From: Paenibacillus sp.
Lineage (GTDB): Bacteria > Bacillota > Bacilli > Paenibacillales > Paenibacillaceae
Length of the DNA: 64,000 nt
Assembly (NCBI GenBank): GCA_023512345.1
Contig: JAILZT010000003.1
Coordinates: forward strand, 1-64,000
Direction: 5' to 3'
Shown: positions 46,461-54,954 of the stretch, in pieces
Numbering within the stretch: the first letter of the stretch is position 1
Layout: each line of letters starts with the position of its first letter
Program-made: the position numbers and the translations under genes
Notes under the pieces: model-generated
What the model saw: only the letters and a program-made list of their open reading frames with translations
What the model was told of the DNA's origin: nothing
Databases searched by the model: none

Positions 46461-47420
46461 TTAGATAATGGACTCATCACGAACTACCTTGGACAATGTG
46501 TTAGCTGCGAATAGCAGAACTACGCTGACTACCGACTTAAGCATACTGACGGCTGTAGCGAACGGGAAATTGTTGGCGAATGCGATATTGTAAACGTATA
46601 AATCCAGTACCTCTATCGAGTCTTTATTCATTGCATTTTGAAAAGCAAAATATTGCTCCATTCCGTTGTTAACCAAGTTGCCGATGGAGAGCAGCAGCAG
46701 AACGAAGAATGTAGGAATAATACCGGGAACCGTGATGTGCCATATTTTACGAAAACGGCTCGCCCCATCCACCTCTGCAGCCTCATATAACTCCTGATCG
46801 ATCCCGGCAATAGCCGCAAGATATAGAATGGCTCCCCATCCAAGAGACTTCCACCAGTACCAAACAATCATCGTTACCCAAATGTTAGAGCCGGAGGCTA
46901 GGAAATTAAATTCTTCATCCACCAATCCAAACTGCATAAGAATATGATTGATAACACCGTTATCTACGGAAAATAAGGAGAACGCGAGTGCATACACCAG
47001 AATCCAACTGATAAAGTTCGGAATGGTAGTCAGTGTCTGAACAAGCTTTCGATACCATCCTGCCTTGACTTCAGACAGTAAAATGGCAAAGATGACCGGA
47101 AAAACCGAGGTAATTAAGCCCAGTGAGCTCATCGCTAACGTATTCTTCAGAACACGCATGACTTCTGCCGTTTGGGTCGGATTGGAAACAATGGTCCTGA
47201 ACCATTTCAACCCTACATAAGGGGTGTCCGACAGCGGAATACCGGGGATAAAATCATAGAAAGCATAGATCCATCCGCTAACCGGCAAATAATAAAATAT
47301 AAAAGTTACAATAAGAAACGGAAGTGCCATGAAAAACAATATAAATTTGTTCGGCATCTTCCTGCGCGGTCGCTTAACCGGCTGTACACTACGAATAAGC
47401 TCACCCGATGTTACCCCCAT
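46461..47420 (-). CDS. Sugar ABC transporter permease, LplB/YteP type
   Basis: This 319-residue protein has six membrane helices and an EAA loop with ELYEAAEVDGASRFRKIWHITVPGIIP. The cytoplasmic N-terminus is basic (PVKRPRRKMPNK). It is the first gene of the importer operon. AGGAG lies nine bases before the ATG, and a perfect cre match lies 26 bases upstream, so glucose repression through CcpA is expected. Confidence 0.92.
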   Translation of the reverse strand: MGVTSGELIRSVQPVKRPRRKMPNKFILFFMALPFLIVTFIFYYLPVSGWIYAFYDFIPGIPLSDTPYVGLKWFRTIVSNPTQTAEVMRVLKNTLAMSSLGLITSVFPVIFAILLSEVKAGWYRKLVQTLTTIPNFISWILVYALAFSLFSVDNGVINHILMQFGLVDEEFNFLASGSNIWVTMIVWYWWKSLGWGAILYLAAIAGIDQELYEAAEVDGASRFRKIWHITVPGIIPTFFVLLLLSIGNLVNNGMEQYFAFQNAMNKDSIEVLDLYVYNIAFANNFPFATAVSMLKSVVSVVLLFAANTLSKVVRDESII

Positions 47421-47445
47421 AGCGGAATCTCCTATACCCAGATTT

Positions 47446-47460
47446 TGTTTACGCTTTCAT
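47446..47460 (-). promoter_or_regulatory. cre site upstream of the sugar ABC operon
   Basis: On the minus strand ATGAAAGCGTAAACA matches the CcpA consensus WTGNAANCGNWNNCW at every defined position, 26 bases before the first permease start. Confidence 0.75.
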
Positions 47461-47535
47461 CCTATCAGATCCCAAACACAGGGCGAGAGAGACTGCAGGT
47501 CTCCCTTAGGGGAGGATCGTAAGATTGTTGTGAAC

Positions 47536-47589
47536 CATTTTCACAGCAGAAATGACCATTTTCTATTCCCGCCGCTGGAGCTCATTTTC
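47536..47589 (-). promoter_or_regulatory. CATTTTC direct repeats, candidate sites of the AraC-type regulator
   Basis: CATTTTC occurs at 47536, 47557 and 47583, with CTATT after the last two. The spacing of 21 bases between the first two is two helical turns, as is usual for AraC-type sites. Confidence 0.4.
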
Positions 47590-47604
47590 TATTAGTGAGG
47601 AAAG

Positions 47605-47638
47605 CAAAAAAAACAGCCCTCTATAAAGAGAGCTGCTG
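47605..47638 (-). terminator. Intrinsic terminator of the yhbD-bacE-bacF operon
   Basis: On the minus strand CAGCAGCTCTC pairs with GAGGGCTG and is followed by eight T. Confidence 0.8.
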
Positions 47639-47645
47639 TACACGA

Positions 47646-48317
47646 TTATATCCTCATTTGGTGTTTCACAATTGCATTCTTATGAATCTCTAGTGTTTCA
47701 CGGAATTCCACCGTATTAACTTCACAGTCTGCACCAATAATGACACGTTTGCCTCTGACAGTATCTGCTTTAGTATGCTGAAGGTCGACGATATCACCTT
47801 CTATTAATTCTGCCTCAAAAAAAGCGTCCTGCCTAGGTTGTATTAATCCAATAATCCTCGCCGCGGTGCTTCGCTTGATCATTATGGATCCGCCCCCGAC
47901 CTCCTTAGCTCGGGAAGGCCCATAAAGTCCAATTTCCAGCTGATCTGCACTGAGCAGACCCTCCACCTGAGCTGCGCCGGAAATATGCAGATTCTCCGCC
48001 TCACAATTCCCCTTTACATCAAGACTGCCGCTGAACCTGATTTGGTCTATTCTTAAGTGGGAGAACGTTCTGAGCTCACCCTGCCCCTTTAAGGAAAACC
48101 CCTTAATATGTCCATCAACGGTACATTCGCCGGTAATCTTGAATTTATCAGCCTGAAGATCTCCAGCCAGCCCCATTTTTCCGGTCAGACTTAGCTTTTG
48201 ACAATCCACATCTCCTGTAAATTGGCATTCTCCTGTCACGGACACATTCCGGAAAAATCCGCCAGAGGTGGCGTTTGTACCTATCATCCTTAGATTACTT
48301 CGGATTTGTTCATCCAC
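47646..48317 (-). CDS. bacF: Bactofilin-like polymer-forming protein, second (YhbF/BacF)
   Basis: This protein of about 223 residues is a right-handed beta-helix of short repeats (for example SLTGKMGLAGDLQADKFKITG and IRFSGSLDVKGNCEAENLHISG) and should assemble into filaments at the membrane. In Bacillus subtilis YhbE and YhbF (BacE, BacF) are needed for flagellar assembly. The GTG at 48317 is chosen because AAGGAGGAG lies seven bases before it; the TTG at 48338 lies ahead of that site. It overlaps the upstream gene by eight bases. Confidence 0.88.
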   Translation of the reverse strand: MDEQIRSNLRMIGTNATSGGFFRNVSVTGECQFTGDVDCQKLSLTGKMGLAGDLQADKFKITGECTVDGHIKGFSLKGQGELRTFSHLRIDQIRFSGSLDVKGNCEAENLHISGAAQVEGLLSADQLEIGLYGPSRAKEVGGGSIMIKRSTAARIIGLIQPRQDAFFEAELIEGDIVDLQHTKADTVRGKRVIIGADCEVNTVEFRETLEIHKNAIVKHQMRI

Positions 48318-48996
48318 CGATCTTCTCCTCCTTTCCAATGACTACACCTGGGTGTAAAATTAGCTCTGATCGATATTCTACCAGTCCGATAGAACAGCCC
48401 TTACCAATGATAACCTTGTTGCCTCTAACAATATCAGCCGACGTAAATTCCAGATCAATGTTATCCCCTTCGATCGTACCCGCCATAAGCTCAGGTTTGA
48501 ACTTCGGGAAAATCCCACTCCAGAGCTTGCTCCAAACTCCTATATTGGCTTGGCGGATGACGATGCTCTCCACTCCAATTTCACGTGCCTTTCCAGAACC
48601 ATGTAGCCGGAAATCCACCTGCCCAGCGCTAAGCAAGCCGTCAATAGTGAATCCTCCTTCACCTTTAAATTCCTCAAGCTCGCAATCGCCTTGAACCTTC
48701 ATCAATCCGTTCAGATTACAGCGCTCACCGTGCAGCCTACCCTTGATCTCAAGCATTCCATCTGCTTTCATGGTGACGAATCGTAAATCCCCTTTTACAT
48801 TCATCGTACCGTTGCAATCCATCTCATCAGCCGTAAGATCGCCATTTACGCGGATAAGTCCGTTTCCTTTGAAAACCCGGGACGTAGTGTCAGATGTCAC
48901 CTTCCCAACACCCTCAATTATTACCCGGTCATAATTCCCACCGGAACCACCACTAACTCCGTTTATAATCAGATCGGGCAGTTGTTTCTTGATCAT
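48310..48996 (-). CDS. bacE: Bactofilin-like polymer-forming protein, first (YhbE/BacE)
   Basis: This 228-residue beta-helical protein is a paralogue of the next gene and should co-assemble with it. Repeats include GLIRVNGDLTADEMDCNGTMNVKGD, FVTMKADGMLEIKGRLHGE and FTIDGLLSAGQVDFRLHGSG, and the C-terminus NKVIIGKGCSIGLVEYRSEL matches VIIGADCEVNTVEFRETL of its partner. ATG at 48996 follows TGGAGGG by seven bases, rather than the ATG at 49011. The YhbD gene ends just upstream. Confidence 0.88.
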   Translation of the reverse strand: MIKKQLPDLIINGVSGGSGGNYDRVIIEGVGKVTSDTTSRVFKGNGLIRVNGDLTADEMDCNGTMNVKGDLRFVTMKADGMLEIKGRLHGERCNLNGLMKVQGDCELEEFKGEGGFTIDGLLSAGQVDFRLHGSGKAREIGVESIVIRQANIGVWSKLWSGIFPKFKPELMAGTIEGDNIDLEFTSADIVRGNKVIIGKGCSIGLVEYRSELILHPGVVIGKEEKIGG

Positions 48997-49010
48997 ATTT
49001 GATCCCTCCA

Positions 49011-49640
49011 TTAGGTTAGCTTACCTTTCAACTGCTCGATTAGATCTCCAAGACTCACTTTAGCCACTAGACGGACACCTTCATCAAACAATAATTCTGC
49101 TGGAGAAAGAGCTAGAATGAAGGAAGACACGCCCATTTTCCGGATAAAAAATAGATCGTAGACTTTCCCCTCAAACTTGGGTGTTTTCCTTCTGAGTGTT
49201 TCGATCAATAAACCGGCTTCCTCTAAACTAAGCTCGCCTTTACTAAGCAATCTGTCCACAGTGAATAGATGCAGCAATTGATCGAAGTTGTATTCCTGTC
49301 CCACACCCGGATTTTCACCAAATTTATTCAACACTATCTCCGAAACAATGTTACGTTCTAACACGTTTTCAGTTGTTAAAATAATCGTACTAAATAAGGA
49401 ATTATCAGACAATTTACCCGCCAGTTCATCTAATGAGAGATCATCCTTCATATTCACGATATTGTGGACACGGGCTAGAATCATTTTTTTAGGAAAAAAT
49501 GTTTCTTGGCCGGTAAATGTGGACTTCCGGATGAACCATTCCTCAGGTATAAGCTGCTTTCGCTTCCACCGGTATAACTGACCATATGAGATTCCAGTTA
49601 AATCTAAAAGTTCTTTTTTGGAGATTAATTCCTGTTCCAT
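49011..49640 (-). CDS. yhbD: YhbD-family protein (DUF4004) with MerR-like HTH
   Basis: This 209-residue protein begins with a MerR-like helix-turn-helix (SKKELLDLTGISYGQLYRWKRKQLIPEEWFIRKST), followed by an alpha-helical region typical of DUF4004. It heads the yhbD-bacE-bacF operon, as in Bacillus. It may regulate its own operon: a dyad GTAAC-8-GTTAC lies within the promoter spacer, the usual site for MerR-family regulators. GAGGAG precedes the ATG by 8 bases. Confidence 0.9.
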   Translation of the reverse strand: MEQELISKKELLDLTGISYGQLYRWKRKQLIPEEWFIRKSTFTGQETFFPKKMILARVHNIVNMKDDLSLDELAGKLSDNSLFSTIILTTENVLERNIVSEIVLNKFGENPGVGQEYNFDQLLHLFTVDRLLSKGELSLEEAGLLIETLRRKTPKFEGKVYDLFFIRKMGVSSFILALSPAELLFDEGVRLVAKVSLGDLIEQLKGKLT

Positions 49641-49659
49641 AATATCACTCCTCGCAAGG

Positions 49660-49688
49660 ATTGTAACATAACACTGTTACGCTGTAAA
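49660..49688 (-). promoter_or_regulatory. yhbD promoter with MerR-type dyad in the spacer
   Basis: On the minus strand TTTACA and TACAAT are separated by 17 bases. The dyad GTAACATAACACTGTTAC (49663-49680, plus strand) fills the spacer and touches the -10 box. Confidence 0.62.
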
Positions 49689-49746
49689 TCCCGCATCCAT
49701 AACGATTATATAATGGCGTAAATCTTATAAATTCTTATATTCGAAA

Positions 49747-49792
49747 AAGAAGCAGACCTCCTCCCACAGGAGGAGGTCTGCTTCTCTATTTG
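49747..49792 (-). terminator. Strong intrinsic terminator after the GH2 gene
   Basis: AGAAGCAGACCTCCTCC (49748-49764) pairs perfectly with its complement (49769-49785) around CACA. On the minus strand CTTCTTTTTCG follows. Confidence 0.9.
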
Positions 49793-49802
49793 GATTATTT
49801 GG

Positions 49803-51485
49803 CTATTTCCTGAAATAATCTTTCACGGTGGAATAGGCAAGTTTAGGTCTGCGATATCGATCAACTACACCTTTGCTGTTCTGTGTTCCGGCCCGAGCCA
49901 ACAGCCAGCCATTTCCTTCAGTAACACGACAATCGCAGAATTGCCAGATGAACATCCCAGAGATGAACGAAGATGTGGTATAGGCCTGGAGATTACGCTC
50001 CAGAATATCACATTGGCGCTCCTCTGTGCCTTTTACCCGACTCGGATCACGATGGCCGTAATGACCGTCCGCTCCGAACTCACTCATGATCATCGGCTTA
50101 CCCAAACCCCCGGCTCCATCAGCCCACTGTCTCGCCTGCTGCATCAACTCTGCTGGGTCCTCATCGCCATACCAAAGCGGGTATAAATTAAAGGAAACGA
50201 TATCAGCCAGCTCAAAGCACAATTCCCTGTCTCGTTTGTCTGATGCAAAGGTAAGAGGTCTGGAATCATCCATACGACGGATCTGAGAAAGTTGTTTACG
50301 ATACATCTCTTTTCCTTCCGGCACATCACTAGCACATTCATTCAGAATGGCCCACATGATGATACTAGGATGATTGAAGTGGGACTGGACCATCTCACGA
50401 TTACAATCCTCACACTGCTTCTCGAATAAAGGATGGCGCATCTGCTCTATGCTCAGCCCGCGAGCGTGATTTTCTTCCCAAATATAAACGCCCCGCTCAT
50501 CACATAGATCTAGAAACCGCTCATCATTCGGATAATGGCTGGTACGTACGGCGTTGGAACCCATATCCAGCATAAGCTCTAAATCATGAACCATCAGTGG
50601 ATAAGGTATGGCTACACCTGCGAGCGCATGATCCTCATGGCGGTTGAAGCCTTTTAAAATAATTGCTTCTCCATTGATTTGTATCCGGCCACCCTCGGTA
50701 GACACCTGACGGAAACCCACTCGTTCAATCAGATCGTCCACGGGTTCAGTCTGACCATCCATCAACAGTTGAAGCTCTAGCATGTAGAGTTGAGGCCGCT
50801 TGGAGGACCATGGGATAACATCTGGGAACAATTGATTGATCTTAAATACCCCGGTTTCACCTGGCTTCACCACCACATTCCCCAGATCCAAAGAGTTCAC
50901 ACCAAGTTTCCCTTTTAGCTGAAGCGATGCTTCATTTCCCCCTATATTTCTAACATACGCTTTTACTTCAGCACTCCATTTATTATTGGAAAAGTGAGGT
51001 GTAAATTCAATACGCTCAACATAAATATCTGGAATAAATTCAATAGCAACAGGCCGGATAATTCCGCCATATGTATAATAATCATTGGGTACATGCAACG
51101 CTGAACTACTATTAAACGAATTGTCTACGATAACCGCAAGTTCATGCTCACCACACTGAATACCAGGGACCACAATATCAAATGGAGTATAGGCATTATA
51201 ATGCTCACCAACTTTAACTCCGTCAAAGAACACCTCACCTGTATGGCTAACTCCTTTAAATACCAATCTCAGAGCGCCTTCCTGGTCTACTTTCACTGTA
51301 GTACGATATGCACCTTTTCCCTGATATGTAGGGAACTTTGGATGCATTTCCCAACATCCTGGCACCGGCATCCGATAACTGTATAGAGAAGGCAGCCCTT
51401 CCTCAACCTCTAAAGGCTGGAAGTCCCAATCACCTTCTAATTCTCGTACTAACCGAATCTTGTTACTTTCAAATAGCCGCAGCAT
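49803..51485 (-). CDS. Glycoside hydrolase family 2 (beta-glucuronidase/beta-galactosidase-like)
   Basis: This 560-residue enzyme has the GH2 plan: a sugar-binding jelly roll (about residues 1-165), an immunoglobulin-like domain (to about 265), and a TIM barrel. The acid/base glutamate lies in NHPSIIMWAILNECASD, and the nucleophile in KPMIMSEFGADGHYGHRD. GFNRHEDHALAG and SNAVRTSHYPNDERFLDLCDE are typical GH2 segments. There is no signal peptide, so it acts on imported sugars. ATG at 51485 is chosen after TTGGAGG with an eight-base gap. Length is close to UidA (about 600). Whether it acts on glucuronides or galactosides is uncertain. Confidence 0.87.
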   Translation of the reverse strand: MLRLFESNKIRLVRELEGDWDFQPLEVEEGLPSLYSYRMPVPGCWEMHPKFPTYQGKGAYRTTVKVDQEGALRLVFKGVSHTGEVFFDGVKVGEHYNAYTPFDIVVPGIQCGEHELAVIVDNSFNSSSALHVPNDYYTYGGIIRPVAIEFIPDIYVERIEFTPHFSNNKWSAEVKAYVRNIGGNEASLQLKGKLGVNSLDLGNVVVKPGETGVFKINQLFPDVIPWSSKRPQLYMLELQLLMDGQTEPVDDLIERVGFRQVSTEGGRIQINGEAIILKGFNRHEDHALAGVAIPYPLMVHDLELMLDMGSNAVRTSHYPNDERFLDLCDERGVYIWEENHARGLSIEQMRHPLFEKQCEDCNREMVQSHFNHPSIIMWAILNECASDVPEGKEMYRKQLSQIRRMDDSRPLTFASDKRDRELCFELADIVSFNLYPLWYGDEDPAELMQQARQWADGAGGLGKPMIMSEFGADGHYGHRDPSRVKGTEERQCDILERNLQAYTTSSFISGMFIWQFCDCRVTEGNGWLLARAGTQNSKGVVDRYRRPKLAYSTVKDYFRK

Positions 51486-51625
51486 ACCTAAAACCTCCAA
51501 GTTATATCAATTATGAGAATAGTAAATTTTCCACCTGTTCCCAAGTTTACTCTCTTGCCCTATCTCATGCAACGAAAGAAACGAATCTATCACTTGATTA
51601 ATAGGTCTGCATTATTGAATTTACG

Positions 51626-51668
51626 AAAATGACCGGAAGAGCATTTCACTCTGCCGGTCATCCCTATT
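51626..51668 (-). terminator. Intrinsic terminator after the secreted hydrolase gene
   Basis: ATGACCGG-AGAG pairs with CTCT-CCGGTCAT (51629-51661). On the minus strand TTTTCG follows. Confidence 0.82.
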
Positions 51669-51708
51669 TTCATACTATTAATACGTAGGCAATTTACCCG
51701 TAATGTGT

Positions 51709-53544
51709 CTACTGCACATACGTATAATGCGGAGAATCGTACTGCGGTCCCGACTTCTCATAGGTGAACCAATATTCTATGCTGCTCCCTGTACTTAGGC
51801 TGCTTACCGTCTGCTTCCATGTTCCAGAGCTATTGGTCATCCGATAATTAAGCTGAGCACCACCATTAATCTTGTAATGAACATCTACATAAAGAGCAGA
51901 AGTGACCGGAGTGATATAAATGCTTGCCTCAGATGCGGAAAGCTTTGTTACACCAGCCGTAAAGTCAGCCGTAACATGATCTCCTCCGCTGCCGGAAGTA
52001 TTGGTTGTTACTGTAACGGCATTGCTGGCAGAGGATAGATTGCCTGCAGCATCCATAGCCTTCACTGTGAACGTATAGGCTGTACCTGCTGTAAGCCCTG
52101 TTACAGTGGCTGATGTCCCTGTAACGGAGAGCTGCGTAGCTCCGCGGGACACGATATAACCTGTAACACCAGTATTATCCGTAGAAGGTGACCAGCTCAG
52201 ACTGACTGCTGTATCAGTCTTGCTTGTAACCGCAACATTGGTTGGTGCCGTAGGTGCTGTCGTGTCTCCAGGATTGTTGCCACCGCTTAGATATTGGCCC
52301 GTGAATGGGTTAAATCGATGCAGGGACAAAATAAGCCAGCCGGTACTCGAAACGCAGTTTTGTTGGGCCATAACCCAATAACTATTACTAGTTCCTTTCA
52401 AGGAATACGGGATTCCACCGAGGGAAGCACCGCTCGTACCCTGCTTTTTAATAATTTCAGTATTGATCGCATCCGCCTTGGATAAGTTACCCTGCATGTA
52501 GTAGGCAAGAGACATAAATGCACTTCCCTCAAACCACACATCAGCACCTGTACTTCCGATTTGATTTCCGTTATCGTCATAAGCCGGCAAAACCTGATCC
52601 GTCCAGTCGAAGTCATAACCAGTCAGTGTATTTCCAGCATCATTGTAGGTTAGTGTCTGCTTGTAACGAGGATTTGCCAGTGTGCCTGGGTTACCAGCGG
52701 CGTTTTCTACATAAGCCAAACTAGCTCCGTAATTACGAGTTCCAGTTAACCCTAGAGCCAATACCCCCCAAGGATTTACATCCAGTGGTATTTTGGGATC
52801 AATTAGATTCGTATCGTTCTTCCAGCCGCCTTTGAACCGTTTGACGCTATCATCCCATACATAATTATCCAGAAAGTTCTTAACCCCTGCAGCCGCTCCA
52901 TTATAAGCCGTCGCTTTTGAGGCATCTACCGAAGCATAATACTGAAGAACCCGGTAAATATCGATATTATGCTCGGTGGAACTCCAAGGCTCATCAGAGT
53001 TACTCCATGCGCTCCAGCCTCCGGCGATGCTGCCATTTGCTTTTTTATACAGCAGACTCCAATCCAGCGCCTTCAGAGCCATCGGACGATAACGGGTATC
53101 ATTGTATTGCTTCTCATACGCCATCGCTGCCATCGCCATCCAGACTACGGGTCCGACATGCTTGCGGATTTCCTCACCGGCGCCGTTATTCCACCAGTAG
53201 GAATTCAGCCAGAACCCTGAAGGGTCTTGAATGTCCCGCATTTTATTCAATACCTTTTCTGCTCTCGCACGCTCTCCTTTGACTATTAAGGCTATTGCAG
53301 CCACAGCCTGATCATACGTATATACAATCTGTTTGGGATTGTTAGGTCCCCAGAAATCTTCAAAGCTGTCAACCAATCCTTCAAAAGCATAACCTGTAGT
53401 TGCATCTTGCTGGGCTTTCAACCAAATTAACGCTCTATTCGACGCATCACTTGCAGCATCTGCCTTGGCATATCCCGAAGCAGGAATAGCCACGCCCAGA
53501 ACCATCATCATAGATAAAAGGATGTACATAAGCTTTCTTTTCAT
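51709..53544 (-). CDS. Secreted six-hairpin glycosidase-like protein with FnIII and CBM56-like domains
   Basis: This 611-residue exported protein has a signal peptide (MKRKLMYILLSMMMVLGVAI, cleavage near AKADA), an alpha-helical toroid domain (about 30-410, with SWSAWSNSDEPWSSTEHNID as a possible catalytic loop), a FnIII domain (about 425-510, PTAPTNVAVTSKTDTAVSLSW), and a C-terminal domain (about 520-611) ending in IEYWFTYEKSGPQYDSPHYTYV, which resembles the CBM56 beta-1,3-glucan-binding type. The catalytic family cannot be named with certainty. ATG at 53544 follows GGGGAGGA by 6 bases. A cre-like site lies upstream. Confidence 0.8.
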   Translation of the reverse strand: MKRKLMYILLSMMMVLGVAIPASGYAKADAASDASNRALIWLKAQQDATTGYAFEGLVDSFEDFWGPNNPKQIVYTYDQAVAAIALIVKGERARAEKVLNKMRDIQDPSGFWLNSYWWNNGAGEEIRKHVGPVVWMAMAAMAYEKQYNDTRYRPMALKALDWSLLYKKANGSIAGGWSAWSNSDEPWSSTEHNIDIYRVLQYYASVDASKATAYNGAAAGVKNFLDNYVWDDSVKRFKGGWKNDTNLIDPKIPLDVNPWGVLALGLTGTRNYGASLAYVENAAGNPGTLANPRYKQTLTYNDAGNTLTGYDFDWTDQVLPAYDDNGNQIGSTGADVWFEGSAFMSLAYYMQGNLSKADAINTEIIKKQGTSGASLGGIPYSLKGTSNSYWVMAQQNCVSSTGWLILSLHRFNPFTGQYLSGGNNPGDTTAPTAPTNVAVTSKTDTAVSLSWSPSTDNTGVTGYIVSRGATQLSVTGTSATVTGLTAGTAYTFTVKAMDAAGNLSSASNAVTVTTNTSGSGGDHVTADFTAGVTKLSASEASIYITPVTSALYVDVHYKINGGAQLNYRMTNSSGTWKQTVSSLSTGSSIEYWFTYEKSGPQYDSPHYTYVQ

Positions 53545-53571
53545 CACTTGTCCTCCCCATAGTAATGATAA

Positions 53572-53600
53572 ATTACACGAAGAATTCATAGACTATTCAA
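53572..53600 (-). promoter_or_regulatory. Predicted promoter of the secreted hydrolase gene
   Basis: On the minus strand TTGAAT and TGTAAT are separated by 17 bases, with the -10 box about 28 bases before the start codon. Confidence 0.5.
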
Positions 53601-53604
53601 TCTA

Positions 53605-53619
53605 CTAAAGCGCTTTCAA
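53605..53619. promoter_or_regulatory. cre-like palindrome upstream of the secreted hydrolase
   Basis: The minus strand reads TTGAAAGCGCTTTAG, with a core TAAAGCGCTTT close to the ideal CcpA site. It lies just upstream of the -35 box. The last two consensus positions do not match. Confidence 0.55.
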
Positions 53620-53810
53620 AGAGGCGTAAATCAGCTTTTCTTTTACTCCATACCATGGTATAGCTTCATTCTGTTCTCTATATTTACGCCAGTCAACCCA
53701 TTTTTAGTTAAATTAAACGAAATAAGGCGAAACTCCCATTTATACTCACAAACACACTAAACGAAAGTCCTTTTTAAATTTTAGGAATGCACATTTATGT
53801 AGACAAATAA

Positions 53811-53856
53811 AAGAAGCAGACTATCCCCTAAGAATCAGGGATGTCTGCTTCTGGAA
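53811..53856 (-). terminator. Intrinsic terminator-like hairpin
   Basis: AGAAGCAGAC (53812-53821) pairs with GTCTGCTTCT (53843-53852), with inner ATCCC and GGGAT. On the minus strand CTTCTTTTATTT follows. The nearest upstream minus-strand gene is the second L25 copy, about 400 bases away. Its outer arm is the same as in the terminator at 49748. Confidence 0.7.
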
Positions 53857-53904
53857 AACCAGTGTTTGACAGGTGACGGGAAGGACATAAAACCGTTACG
53901 CCTC

Positions 53905-54094
53905 TATAGAGGGATTTTCTCCTTCTATTTCTGCGCCTTGCACCCCTTTTGGGCAATTAGAGGGAATTTCGCCCGCTAATTTGAGGATATACCTCTTTTG
54001 GGGCGGGAACGCTAAGTTTAGAGTGAAATTTTCCCTTTATTCTCAGAATCAAGGCATTTCGGTCGAAATTAGAGGGGTATTTTCCCTTTAAATC
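53905..54094. repeat. Intergenic repeat patch (TTAGAGGGA family)
   Basis: Four diverged copies of a motif of about 26 bp start at 53905, 53956, 54017 and 54068. Each reads roughly ATTAGAGGGAATTTTNCCC followed by TTTATTT. Spacings are 51, 61 and 51 bases. No gene is present; 54095-54244 holds only a small hairpin, CGAAATC with GATTTCG near 54209-54231. Confidence 0.6.
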
Positions 54095-54244
54095 GCCGGA
54101 GGACTGGTCCTTAACCCCGGAATGCTGCCTCTAAGGCATAGTTGCCCCAGACCCAGTGGAACATCAGGGGAAGTTAGATCGAAATCGTTTCCCGTACAGT
54201 GTTGCAAACGAAATCCAAATCACTGATTTCGAAAAAAATTTATC

Positions 54245-54859
54245 TTACTCTTTGTCCCCATTCGAAGCACCAGCTTCAGCAGAAGCAGGTTCAGTGGTAA
54301 CCCCTTCTTCAGCAGTTTCTTCCTGGGTTGGAGGTGATATCCGCACAATCAATGTATCCTCTGGAGTTAATACTTCCCAGCCTTTATGCGTCGGAAGATC
54401 GGAAACCAGTAATTGATCACCAACATCCAAACCGCTGATATCCACATCAAAATTTGCTGTAAGATTGTCTGGGAGTGTGCGAATATCCAGCTCGTACAGC
54501 TCTACTTGCTGCGCACCTCCATTTTTGATACCTACAGGTTCACCAATAAAATGGAAAGCTACCTTCGTAACCAACTCAGCTTTCATATCAATTTGCTGAA
54601 AATCAATATGCAGCAGCTGTTTCGATAATGGCTGACGTTGCACTTCCTGAATCACTACATTTTTTGAACCGGAGCCTGGAAGCTCCACTTTGAGAATGGC
54701 CCGCGGGTTTTTTCCCAATATTTCATTGATTGTTTTTGCATCCTCTGTAAAGGATTGACTATCTGAACCTGCACCGTAGACGACAACCGGTACAAAACCT
54801 TTACTCCGTTGTGAAGAAGTCGAGCCGGATCTTTCTGTCAAACGTACTGTTGTATTCAT
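54245..54859 (-). CDS. rplY: Ribosomal protein L25/Ctc, second copy
   Basis: This 204-residue protein has the same plan as the first copy: an L25 beta-barrel (SKGFVPVVVYGAGSD, GKNPRAILKVELPG) and a TL5-like domain (KNGGAQQVELYELDIRTLPDNLTANFDVDISGLDVGDQLLVSDLP), then an acidic, alanine-rich tail of about 25 residues. N-terminal basic residues that contact 5S rRNA are fewer. ATG at 54859 follows AGGAGG by eight bases. Unlike the first copy it has a terminator in its leader, so its expression may be conditional, perhaps as a stress variant. Confidence 0.9.
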   Translation of the reverse strand: MNTTVRLTERSGSTSSQRSKGFVPVVVYGAGSDSQSFTEDAKTINEILGKNPRAILKVELPGSGSKNVVIQEVQRQPLSKQLLHIDFQQIDMKAELVTKVAFHFIGEPVGIKNGGAQQVELYELDIRTLPDNLTANFDVDISGLDVGDQLLVSDLPTHKGWEVLTPEDTLIVRISPPTQEETAEEGVTTEPASAEAGASNGDKE

Positions 54860-54882
54860 GATATTTCCTCCTAAGTAGGGAT

Positions 54883-54923
54883 TAAAAAACAAGACCGATT
54901 AGATATGTACGTCTAATCAGTCT
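54883..54923 (-). terminator. Leader terminator before the second L25/Ctc gene
   Basis: On the minus strand AGACTGATTAGA pairs with TCTAATCGGTCT around 8 bases (54892-54923), then TTGTTTTTT. It lies after the promoter and before the ribosome binding site. The one non-Watson-Crick pair is G-U in minus-strand RNA but C-A in plus-strand RNA, which favours a minus-strand role. Confidence 0.75.
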
Positions 54924-54954
54924 CTTATTAACCATATTTGTGTGTTATGGAATC

